Shown: positions 1-5,603 of the stretch, piece by piece
How positions within the stretch are numbered: position 1 is the first letter of the stretch
How the letters are laid out: each line of letters starts with the position of its first letter
Source: Thermococci archaeon
Lineage (GTDB): Archaea > Methanobacteriota_B > Thermococci > Thermococcales > Thermococcaceae
Assembly: GCA_003663525.1 (NCBI GenBank)
Contig: QMUF01000099.1
Location: 1-6,031, forward strand
Reading direction: 5' to 3'
DNA: 6,031 nt
The notes under the pieces: generated by a model
What the model was told of the DNA's origin: nothing
Databases searched by the model: none
What the model saw: the letters and a program-made list of their open reading frames with translations, nothing else
Made by a program: the position numbers and the translations under genes

Positions 1-117
1 CTTATAACCCTATTTAAACATTCATAAACACTTAAAAACGGTATTTAACGATGAGGTACTCAAACTCCTTTGAAATGTATTATTTTTGAACAAACAAAAA
101 CTAAACAAAACGATTTC

Positions 118-136
118 ATGAAAAAAGCTTAAATAG
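118..136 (+). promoter_or_regulatory. BRE/TATA promoter of the secreted CWB2 protein gene
   Basis: An A-rich BRE-like run is followed directly by a TATA-like CTTAAATAG, the usual shape of Thermococcales promoters. It lies about 40 bp before the ATG at 172, so a start of transcription near 155-158 would leave a short leader holding the ribosome-binding site. Seen by eye; no start site has been mapped. Confidence 0.65.
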
Positions 137-158
137 ATGTTTTTCCTTAATAATAAGT

Positions 159-166
159 GAGGTGAT
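159..166 (+). promoter_or_regulatory. Shine-Dalgarno site, GAGGTGAT
   Basis: GAGGTGAT is an almost full match to the archaeal anti-SD complement (GGAGGTGAT). It ends 5 nt before the ATG at 172, which settles that start codon. Confidence 0.8.
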
Positions 167-171
167 ATAGC

Positions 172-1347
172 ATGGTAGCAAAAAAAGTATTTGTTGGGCT
201 GTTTGGAATTCTCCTTTTGCTAAGCATAGTACCCACCACTACCGCAACTAAAGAAAGTGACCTTACTCTTGTAATACTCGTAAGTGATAATGAAGCTGAC
301 CTAACACTCGCACAAAAGTTAGGAGAGAGCATGAACCTCACAATATTCATAACATCGTGGGGAGTGTACGACCCAAACATAACAGCAGAAATAATGAGCG
401 CTGCCCCAGATAAAGTCTTAATCATAGGGGGCCCGGCGGCTGTGCCCAAGGACTATGAGGAAGATCTAAGCGATATGGGAATAGAGTGGGCAAGAATATG
501 GGGAAATGACAGATATGAGACAAATATTAAAGTGCTAGAGTATGTTTTGGAAAATTATCCAGAGATTTTGGATAACGTTAAGATCATTATTGCTCACGGC
601 CGAGACATAGGTGCTCTCAAGAAAATTAAGGTCGAAAAGGCTTTTCCTGTGTATATAGACACTAACAAGACTGATAACCAAACTCAAATACTTGCCATGA
701 TCAAGGTAACTCATATTATAATAATAAAAACCCCATTTTCAGAAAATGCGACGGAAATGATGGAAAAAAGAATAAGGAAAGAGATGAAAGTCAACGTAAC
801 CAAAGAGGAAGCCAATATAACAGCTGGAATGGCGTGGGAGACTATAGAAATTGCTGAGAACAAAATATTACTTGCTAAGGAGCTATTAGAAAACGAAAGT
901 GTGAAAGTTCCAGCTGCAGAGAGACTTATACTCCTTGCCGAGAAGGAACTTGAAAATGCTAAAGAAGCATATGACGAAGGAAAATATGGAAAAGCCTATG
1001 GTCAGGCAATAGCAGCCAAAGCACATGCAGAAGCCGTGATTAGGATGGCAGGTGAAAAAAGAGAAATCATGCTCAGGACAAACCAAACCCTTAGAATCGA
1101 AATCAGAATAGAGAAGCTCGAAAGAATCATGACAAAATTCGAGAAAATAGGACTTAACATGACGGAAGAAAGAACACTACTTGAGGAACTCAAGGATGCC
1201 TTCAAAGAAGGCGACTACGAACGAGCGGAAGAGTTAATTAACCAACTGAGAGATACGATAAAAGAAAAGTTCCACACAGAGAAACTAATAATAAGAGAGA
1301 AATGGAAAGAGAAAGGAAGGAATAAGCATAGACCCAACAAGGGTTAA
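172..1347 (+). CDS. Secreted cell wall-binding repeat 2 (CWB2) family protein with helical C-terminal half
   Basis: 391 aa, exported. Residues 1-26 form a signal peptide: basic MVAKK, a hydrophobic core to about residue 20, then a Thr/Ala-rich cleavage zone. Residues 30-125 carry a CWB2-like module with the hallmarks VLIIGGP (82-88), AVP (90-92) and WGNDRYET (110-117), matching the family pattern GG..AV...RI.G.DRYET. Residues 136-200 look like a degenerate second Rossmann-like half (KIIIAHG, then HIIIIKTP). From about 215 to 375 the chain is mostly charged Ala/Glu/Lys helices, with related segments around AYDEGKYGKAYGQA (266-279) and AFKEGDYERAEELI (343-356). The tail is strongly basic (RNKHRPNKG). 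There is no cysteine and no C-terminal membrane anchor, so it is released or held non-covalently. Ten N-X-S/T sequons are present. The role is probably at the cell surface or S-layer; no enzymatic function can be assigned. The CWB2 call is good, the exact function unknown. Confidence 0.82.
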   Translation: MVAKKVFVGLFGILLLLSIVPTTTATKESDLTLVILVSDNEADLTLAQKLGESMNLTIFITSWGVYDPNITAEIMSAAPDKVLIIGGPAAVPKDYEEDLSDMGIEWARIWGNDRYETNIKVLEYVLENYPEILDNVKIIIAHGRDIGALKKIKVEKAFPVYIDTNKTDNQTQILAMIKVTHIIIIKTPFSENATEMMEKRIRKEMKVNVTKEEANITAGMAWETIEIAENKILLAKELLENESVKVPAAERLILLAEKELENAKEAYDEGKYGKAYGQAIAAKAHAEAVIRMAGEKREIMLRTNQTLRIEIRIEKLERIMTKFEKIGLNMTEERTLLEELKDAFKEGDYERAEELINQLRDTIKEKFHTEKLIIREKWKEKGRNKHRPNKG

Positions 1348-1392
1348 ATAGATAAAAACAAACTGAACAATCTCTGCTTCATTATTTACTTT

Positions 1393-1409
1393 TCGACAAA
1401 TTATTAAAT
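1393..1409 (+). promoter_or_regulatory. Candidate BRE/TATA promoter of the THEP1 gene
   Basis: TCGACAAATTATTAAAT resembles BRE plus TATA. It is centred about 35 bp before the ATG at 1441, implying transcription starting close to 1430 and a leader of roughly 10 nt. It suggests the NTPase gene is not only a read-through partner of the upstream gene. The match is weaker than the tRNA promoter in this window. Confidence 0.5.
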
Positions 1410-1440
1410 TCTCTTTTCTTTATACTCTTTCGGTGAGGAT

Positions 1441-1956
1441 ATGAGACTCTTCGTAACCGGGTTACCGAGAGTTGGAAAGACTACTCTTGTTTTAAAAGTT
1501 GCAGAAGAGATGCAAGGCTTGGGCCTAAAGATTGGAGGGTTCACGACACAAGAAGTAAGAGAAAAAGGTAGGAGAGTAGGATTTAAGATTAAAGCTCTCG
1601 ACACTGGGGAAGAAGGCATCTTAGCATGGGTTGGAAGTGGTTATCCCAGAGTGGGAAAATACGTTGTTAATCTGGAGGACTTAACCCATGTAGGAGTCTC
1701 TGCAATACGAAGGGCGCTTAAAAATGCAGATCTTATAATAATTGACGAAATTGGAGCAATGGAATATAAGAGCAGAGAATTTGCAGAAGCAGTTGAAGAA
1801 GTCATTAAAAGCAAAAAACCGCTTTTAGCAACAGTTCACCGAAGATATGCAGGTAGATTCAAGAATTTTGGAACGCTATATACCTTAACCTCCAATAATA
1901 GGGAAACTATAAGGTGCGAGATCATTAAAAACCTAAAAACAGTCTTGAAATTCTAA
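1441..1956 (+). CDS. Nucleoside-triphosphatase, THEP1 type (P-loop NTPase)
   Basis: 171 aa, the usual size for the THEP1 family, soluble P-loop enzymes that hydrolyse ATP, GTP, CTP or UTP to the diphosphate; their cellular role is unsettled. Visible marks: Walker A GLPRVGKTT at residues 7-15, starting within the first ten residues as is typical; the family segment GGFTTQEVREKGRRVGFKI (32-50); VGKYVVNL (71-78); Walker B LIIIDEIGAME (98-108) with D102 and E103; and PLLATVHRR (127-135). Walker A has Arg at position 10, where many P-loops have Gly. The catalytic Gly12-Lys13-Thr14 are intact. The ATG is preceded by GGTGA at 1432-1436. The stop lies 4 bp from the convergent ABC ATPase stop. No membrane segment is seen, so it is cytosolic. 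An adenylate- or dephospho-CoA-kinase-like role is less likely given the DEIG motif. Confidence 0.88.
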   Translation: MRLFVTGLPRVGKTTLVLKVAEEMQGLGLKIGGFTTQEVREKGRRVGFKIKALDTGEEGILAWVGSGYPRVGKYVVNLEDLTHVGVSAIRRALKNADLIIIDEIGAMEYKSREFAEAVEEVIKSKKPLLATVHRRYAGRFKNFGTLYTLTSNNRETIRCEIIKNLKTVLKF

Positions 1957-1960
1957 AGCC

Positions 1961-2683
1961 TCATTCTACAGCCACTACAATCCTCAGACCCTCTATATCA
2001 ACTATTTTTGCCTTTACCCCATAAACTTCCTCCAGAATGTCGGGGGTCAGGTGAGATGGCTTACCACTCCACTGTATTTGTCCATTATCGAGAACTATAA
2101 TCCTGTCAGCATAGTTTAAAGCCAGATTTAAGTCGTGCATAACGCTCACAAGGATTTTTTCATCTTTGAGATCCTTCAGAAGATTCATTATCTGGAGAGC
2201 GTGGTTAATATCCAAGTGAGATGTCGGTTCATCAAGCAACATTACGTTGCTCCCCTGGGCTAAAGCTCTAGCTATCAACACTAGCTGATACTCTCCTCCA
2301 CTCAGCTTCGTTACAAGATCATTCTTCCTTTCCCACGTTCCTACTTTTCTTAATGCCCCCTCCACATCACCTTCAGTCGCATAGGTTCCAAGTTCAACAA
2401 ATTCCTCAACGGTAAATGCAAACTCTGGAAAGGAACTTTGAGGAACATATGAGATATATTTCGCTCGTTCTTTGGGCTTTAAACTCAAAAGCTCCAGACC
2501 GTTTAGCTTAACATATCCCACAGGCCGTAAAATTCCAACAAGACATTTCAGGAGGGTTGATTTTCCAGCACCATTAGGCCCTACAACTGCTAAAAGCTCT
2601 CCCTTCCTAACTGAAAAAGCTACATCCCTTAAAATTTGCCTCTCCCCATAAGAGAACGACACGTTGACTTCCAGCTTATCCAA
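1961..2683 (-). CDS. ABC transporter ATP-binding protein, FepC/BtuD type
   Basis: About 240 aa. It powers the FecCD-type permease encoded just upstream, probably for Fe(III)-chelate, heme or corrinoid import. Counting from the TTG start: Walker A GPNGAGKST at about 35-43, Q-loop VPQ near 80-82, signature LSGGE at 127-131, Walker B VMLLDEP at 147-153, D-loop SHLD at 155-158 and the switch His in VMHDLN near 183. All ATPase motifs are intact. Start choice: an in-frame GTG at 2692 has no properly spaced ribosome site and itself lies inside GAGGGGTGA (2689-2697). That site sits 5 nt before the TTG at 2683, which I prefer. The TTG start overlaps the permease stop by 8 bp, which implies translational coupling. 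The gene converges on the THEP1 gene with a 4-bp gap. Substrate cannot be told from the ATPase. Confidence 0.9.
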   Translation of the reverse strand: MDKLEVNVSFSYGERQILRDVAFSVRKGELLAVVGPNGAGKSTLLKCLVGILRPVGYVKLNGLELLSLKPKERAKYISYVPQSSFPEFAFTVEEFVELGTYATEGDVEGALRKVGTWERKNDLVTKLSGGEYQLVLIARALAQGSNVMLLDEPTSHLDINHALQIMNLLKDLKDEKILVSVMHDLNLALNYADRIIVLDNGQIQWSGKPSHLTPDILEEVYGVKAKIVDIEGLRIVVAVE

Positions 2684-3674
2684 ACAGCTCACCCCTCTTC
2701 TTTTTCATAAGGAGATATATGAAAAACGGAGCTCCAAAGAGAGCGGTAATAATCCCTACCGGAACTTCTGCTGGTTTGAGGAGTATTCTGGCAAGTATAT
2801 CAGCAAAAACCATTAATGTTCCTCCAAAAAGTGCCGAAGCTGGTAAAAGTTTCTTATGATTTGGTCCGAATACTATTCTCATGGCATGAGGGCTTATTAA
2901 GCCCACAAATCCTATTATTCCGCTGGTAGCTACGGCAAAAGACGTTAAAAGAGAGATAATACCGATTACTATCTTTCTGTAGAGATTTATATCAAGCCCC
3001 ATTGCGATGCTTTCCTCCCCCAAAAGGAGCAAGTTTAGCTCCCTCCAGCTGAAGAGTAAAACACCAACCCCCAGAATAGAGGATAATAAAACCAGCTTAA
3101 CGTCTCCCCAATCGGCCCCATTGAACGTTCCCATGAGCCAGAATATTGCATTGTGAATTCTTTCTCTTCCTACATAGAGAAGGTAGGAGGTAAGAGCACT
3201 TGTAAAAAACCCTAAGGCAATCCCTGCCAGAAGCAAAGTATCTACCGGAATATGTCCATTAACTTTTGCAATTCTGTATACCGTAATGACCGCCAACAAA
3301 GCCCCCAGCAAAGCAAAGAGGCCCATGTATTGAGGGAAATACAGAGCTGCTATTGAAGCTCCAACTGCAGCGCCCCCACTTATTCCAATTATATAAGGAT
3401 CTGCAAGAGGGTTTTTAAATAAGGCCTGAGAAGCTGTTCCTGCAGAGGCCAAACTTAGCCCTACAAGATAAGCCAGTATAATTCTTGGTAGCCTTATCTG
3501 AAGAATGATGTAAGCATTCTCCTCGAGCATATTGGGGCTTGAAAATGCAATTTTAATATTTTCCAAACTAAATGAGGCCAATATCTCGCTTAGAGATATT
3601 CTAACAGGCCCTACAGCTATACCTAAAAGGATTAAAAGGATGGATGAAATCAAGAGAGGTATAAGTTTCTTCAT
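2676..3674 (-). CDS. FecCD/BtuC-family ABC transporter permease
   Basis: 332 aa, an integral membrane protein of the FecCD family, which normally has about ten membrane helices and works as a homodimer. Family marks: an N-terminal hydrophobic helix (about 4-22), IRLPRI (60-65), NPLADPYIIGISGGAAVGA (88-106), a cytoplasmic coupling segment LGEESIAMGLDIN (218-230), GIIGFVGLISPHAMR (252-266) and PAEVPVGIITALFGAPFF (301-318), then a basic cytoplasmic tail KKKRGELFG. Length and motifs are complete. The family imports Fe(III)-siderophores, heme, cobalamin or related metal chelates, and sequence alone does not choose among them. The ATG at 3674 is preceded by GTGAG 4 nt upstream and by a TATA element about 30 bp upstream. 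It is the first gene of a two-gene operon with the ATPase; no binding-protein gene is next to it, so that partner must be elsewhere. Confidence 0.92.
   Translation of the reverse strand: MKKLIPLLISSILLILLGIAVGPVRISLSEILASFSLENIKIAFSSPNMLEENAYIILQIRLPRIILAYLVGLSLASAGTASQALFKNPLADPYIIGISGGAAVGASIAALYFPQYMGLFALLGALLAVITVYRIAKVNGHIPVDTLLLAGIALGFFTSALTSYLLYVGRERIHNAIFWLMGTFNGADWGDVKLVLLSSILGVGVLLFSWRELNLLLLGEESIAMGLDINLYRKIVIGIISLLTSFAVATSGIIGFVGLISPHAMRIVFGPNHKKLLPASALFGGTLMVFADILARILLKPAEVPVGIITALFGAPFFIYLLMKKKRGELFG
2689..2697 (-). promoter_or_regulatory. Ribosome-binding site inside the permease 3' end, deciding the ATPase start
   Basis: On the minus strand GAGGGGTGA is a strong SD match lying within the last permease codons. 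It ends 5 nt before TTG at 2683, so it serves that codon. The GTG at 2690-2692 is part of the SD itself and is a poor start. Confidence 0.6.
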
Positions 3675-3704
3675 GTTCTCACTGGATTATTTATCCAAAT
3701 TGTT

Positions 3705-3720
3705 CCTTAAAAGCTTAACT
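3705..3720 (-). promoter_or_regulatory. TATA promoter of the permease-ATPase operon
   Basis: Read on the minus strand this is AAGTTAAGCTTTTAAG, an archaeal BRE/TATA shape, centred about 35 bp before the permease ATG at 3674. Transcription would start near 3680-3685, leaving only a very short leader. It lies just downstream of the tRNA-Glu terminator, so the operon need not depend on read-through from the tRNA. Confidence 0.6.
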
Positions 3721-3756
3721 TATTTTCCAAGAATGACATGAACCTAATAGAATAGG

Positions 3757-3761
3757 AAAAA
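3757..3761 (-). terminator. Oligo-T terminator of tRNA-Glu
   Basis: On the minus strand the tRNA 3' end is followed within 6-10 nt by TTCTTTTTCC. Runs of T are sufficient to end archaeal transcription. The run is only five T, so some read-through is possible. Confidence 0.5.
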
Positions 3762-3767
3762 GAATTT

Positions 3768-3845
3768 TGGTGCCCCGGCCGGGATTTGAACCCGGGGCGC
3801 GGGCTCGAAAGGCCCGCATGTTTGACCGGGCTACACCACCGGGGC
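3768..3845 (-). tRNA. tRNA-Glu, anticodon UUC, CCA encoded
   Basis: A 78-nt cloverleaf with no intron. The 7-bp acceptor is GCCCCGG/CCGGGGC. The D stem is GUGU/ACAU with an 11-nt loop. The 5-bp anticodon stem is CGGGC/GCCCG around loop CUUUCGA, giving anticodon UUC (window 3807-3809), which reads GAA and GAG. The variable loop has 4 nt. The T stem is CCGGG/CCCGG with loop UUCAAAU. Discriminator A and a genomically encoded CCA follow. Every stem is fully paired apart from one G-U in the D stem, with many G-C pairs as expected for a hyperthermophile. Position 37 is G, directly 3' of the anticodon. It is transcribed divergently from trm5b and ends upstream of the permease operon. Confidence 0.97.
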
Positions 3846-3868
3846 GTCCAATATGCTAACGCCCAGAT

Positions 3869-3886
3869 GCATTTAAAAAGTTTTCG
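3869..3886 (-). promoter_or_regulatory. Strong BRE/TATA promoter of tRNA-Glu
   Basis: Read on the minus strand: CGAAAACTTTTTAAATGC, a near-ideal Thermococcales BRE (CGAAAA) plus TATA (TTTAAAT). It lies about 30 bp before the first tRNA base at 3845, implying a start only a few bases upstream of the mature 5' end and hence a very short 5' trailer for RNase P. Confidence 0.8.
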
Positions 3887-3904
3887 CTCAAAAGCCTTTT
3901 AAGC
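3887..3904 (+). promoter_or_regulatory. BRE/TATA promoter of trm5b
   Basis: CTCAAAAGCCTTTTAAGC has an A-rich BRE-like half and a TATA-like CTTTTAAG. Transcription would begin near 3923-3927, just before the ATG at 3931, so the mRNA leader is very short or absent. Its BRE side abuts the BRE side of the opposing tRNA-Glu promoter. Confidence 0.65.
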
Positions 3905-3930
3905 AGAGGTAATAGGAAATAGTGGGGAAA

Positions 3931-4923
3931 ATGTTGGGAATAAAAGTTCCAAAAAAAGAAGCTGAAAAAATAAGAAAACAGCTTTTAGAACTTAATTTAC
4001 TCGATGTCAACTTTAAGGTCAAACATCAGAATGACTTCGTAATCTTCCCAATAAAAGAGAGAATAAAAGGATTTGAAATAATTGAGACTACCTTTGAGAA
4101 AGCCATAAAACGACCCCACAGCTATAGAGAAGTTGTGGATATTTCTTCTGAGCTTCAGCCACTCCTCCCTTCATCATTTGATATAATAGGAGACATTGCC
4201 ATAATAGAGCTTCCGGAAGAACTTATGTCCCATGGAAAGAACATTGGAAAAGCAATACTAAAAGTTCATAAACATATAAAAGCTGTTTTTGCAAAAGGAA
4301 GCAAGGTTTCAGGGGAATATAGGGTGAGAGAACTCCTTCATCTTGCCGGTGAGAACAGAACCGAGACCATACATAGAGAGAACGGGATAAGATTAAAGCT
4401 TGATGTTGCAAAGGTTTACTTCTCACCAAGGCTTGCAACCGAGAGGATGAGAGTCTTCAGCAGAAGCAAAGAAGGGGAGATTGTTTTCGACATGTTTGCT
4501 GGAGTTGGCCCATATTCAATTCTCCTCGCAAAGAAAGCAAAGATGGTTTTTGCATGCGATATAAACCCAAGGGCCATAAGGTATTTAGAAGAAAATAAAA
4601 AGCTAAACAAAGTTGAGAACCTTATCCCGATCCTCGGAGACGTGAGAAAAGTAGCTGGCCAGATAAAGGCCGACCGCGTAATAATGAACCTCCCCAAGTT
4701 TGCCCACGAATTCTTAAAGGAAGCGATGATAAGCCTTAAAAAAGGCGGAATCATCCATTACTATGGATTTTCCCACGAAGAAAACCTTTTTGGGGAACAC
4801 TTGGAAAAGATAGAAAAAGTCGCAGAAGAACTTGGAAAAAATGTCAAAGTTCTCGAAAAGAGGAAAGTAAGGCCCTATGCTCCGTACCAATTTAATATTG
4901 CTATTGATTTTGGTGTGTTTTAG
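3931..4923 (+). CDS. trm5b: tRNA (guanine(37)-N1)-methyltransferase Trm5b
   Basis: About 330 aa. It transfers methyl from S-adenosylmethionine to N1 of G37 in tRNA, which guards against frameshifting. Counting from the ATG: an N-terminal tRNA-contact domain (LGIKVPKKEAEKIRK at 2-16), then GEYRVRELLHLAGENRTETIH (about 128-148) and KVYFSPRLATER (161-172). The Rossmann-fold SAM site follows: motif I VFDMFAGVGPYSI (185-197), acidic ACDINP (208-213), LGDVRKV (235-241) and catalytic-site NLPK (253-256). The C-terminal part has IIHYYGFS (274-281) and RPYAP (314-318). As I recall M. jannaschii MJ0883 (Trm5b), the match is close along the whole length and very different from Trm5a. Start: a GTG at 3922 adds three residues, but alignment to MJ0883 and the TATA distance favour the ATG at 3931. 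The 3' end overlaps the convergent nucleotidyltransferase gene by 23 bp. Confidence 0.93.
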   Translation: MLGIKVPKKEAEKIRKQLLELNLLDVNFKVKHQNDFVIFPIKERIKGFEIIETTFEKAIKRPHSYREVVDISSELQPLLPSSFDIIGDIAIIELPEELMSHGKNIGKAILKVHKHIKAVFAKGSKVSGEYRVRELLHLAGENRTETIHRENGIRLKLDVAKVYFSPRLATERMRVFSRSKEGEIVFDMFAGVGPYSILLAKKAKMVFACDINPRAIRYLEENKKLNKVENLIPILGDVRKVAGQIKADRVIMNLPKFAHEFLKEAMISLKKGGIIHYYGFSHEENLFGEHLEKIEKVAEELGKNVKVLEKRKVRPYAPYQFNIAIDFGVF

Positions 4924-5602
4924 GATTCTCCAACGCTCTCAAGATTTCGTCACATCTTGTAGTAATAAACTTTCTCAGAAAATCCTCGTCAAACGACATG
5001 CTCCTCTTATTAAGATAAGAGGTGTAGATAGAAAGCGCATCTTCATCCCCAAAAGTGTGAAGTGTCTCGAGAATATCTTCTTTTTTTAGGCTTTTTGCAC
5101 CATTAAGAAGGGCGAGCAGTCTAGCGACTTCTCCTGCAGTTATATGGAGCATTTTTAGCTTTCCTCTGTTGGCATCGCTTAGCATAAGAAGTCTCTTGAC
5201 CCTCCATTCAATGAGGTCTTCAAACTTATATTTTGGGAGAATTTTTGCTATATCCTCTCCATAGATAACCACATGATTCTTTAGGAAATCCTCCTGATAA
5301 ACCGTTAAGAACTTGAAGGGAACTCCTTTATTGAAAAGGTCATCCAAATTTTTAAGAAACTCCCATGCTACATCAACTTCAACTGCGTCTATATCTTTAG
5401 TACACTTCTCTAAAATCTCTCTTAGGGAAGGTAAAATTTTATCCTTCGTTTTCACAACAGCAAAAAAGTCCAGATCGCTCACACCTTTGATAAAATCTCC
5501 TCTCACAGCTGAGCCATACAGAATCAGAGAATAAAGTTCATCCTTAAGTTTTTCATTCTTTTCAATTTTGTTTTTTATGCACTTGATGGTATTATCAATC
5601 AT
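4901..5602 (-). CDS. Nucleotidyltransferase (Pol beta superfamily, MNT-like) with helical C-terminal domain
   Basis: 233 aa, cytosolic. Residues 1-110 form a minimal nucleotidyltransferase domain: LILYGSAVRGDF (26-37) with the GS loop at 30-31, then SDLDFF (42-47) supplying metal-binding D43 and D45, and a third carboxylate at D77 in VEVDVAW (74-80). The catalytic triad is complete, so transfer of an NMP group to a protein, RNA or small molecule is possible; the target is unknown. Residues 125-225 are helical and recall HEPN or aminoglycoside-nucleotidyltransferase C-terminal domains; R146 and H153 make an R-x6-H spacing. Start: a TTG at 5638 would add 12 residues overlapping DUF192, but GGGGAG (5607-5612) is placed 4 nt before the ATG at 5602. 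The DUF192 stop and this ATG read TAATATG, with one base between, so translation is probably coupled. The stop lies inside the convergent trm5b gene. Confidence 0.82.
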   Translation of the reverse strand: MIDNTIKCIKNKIEKNEKLKDELYSLILYGSAVRGDFIKGVSDLDFFAVVKTKDKILPSLREILEKCTKDIDAVEVDVAWEFLKNLDDLFNKGVPFKFLTVYQEDFLKNHVVIYGEDIAKILPKYKFEDLIEWRVKRLLMLSDANRGKLKMLHITAGEVARLLALLNGAKSLKKEDILETLHTFGDEDALSIYTSYLNKRSMSFDEDFLRKFITTRCDEILRALENPKTHQNQ

Positions 5603-5603
5603 A

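Noticed and set aside
1..117. Several TATA-like strings on both strands and a 12-codon ORF from the ATG at 51
   Set aside because: The stretch is simply AT-rich. Minus-strand TATA candidates near 11-18 and 43-50 would serve a gene off the left edge that cannot be seen, and the 12-codon ORF has no ribosome site.
886..1205. Open frames of 66-67 codons on the minus strand within the CWB2 protein gene
   Set aside because: They mirror the Lys/Glu-rich helical coding region, giving Phe/Ser/Leu-rich nonsense proteins without start signals.
266..1346. Possible tandem repeat in the helical half of the secreted protein (AYDEGKYGKA and AFKEGDYERA)
   Set aside because: Only about ten residues resemble each other, with no matching DNA repeat; noted as a structural similarity, not annotated as a repeat.
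3743..3756. Short inverted repeat CCTA...TAGG after the tRNA terminator
   Set aside because: Only a 4-bp AT-rich stem, too weak to call an operator or hairpin.
4120..4185. Minus-strand ATGATGA followed by CTGA, like C and D' boxes of a C/D guide RNA inside trm5b
   Set aside because: No convincing C' and D boxes follow at the right spacing, and the sequence is fully explained as conserved trm5b coding DNA.
4416..4754. 112-codon open frame antisense to trm5b
   Set aside because: A shadow of the well-conserved methyltransferase; no family features and no ribosome site.
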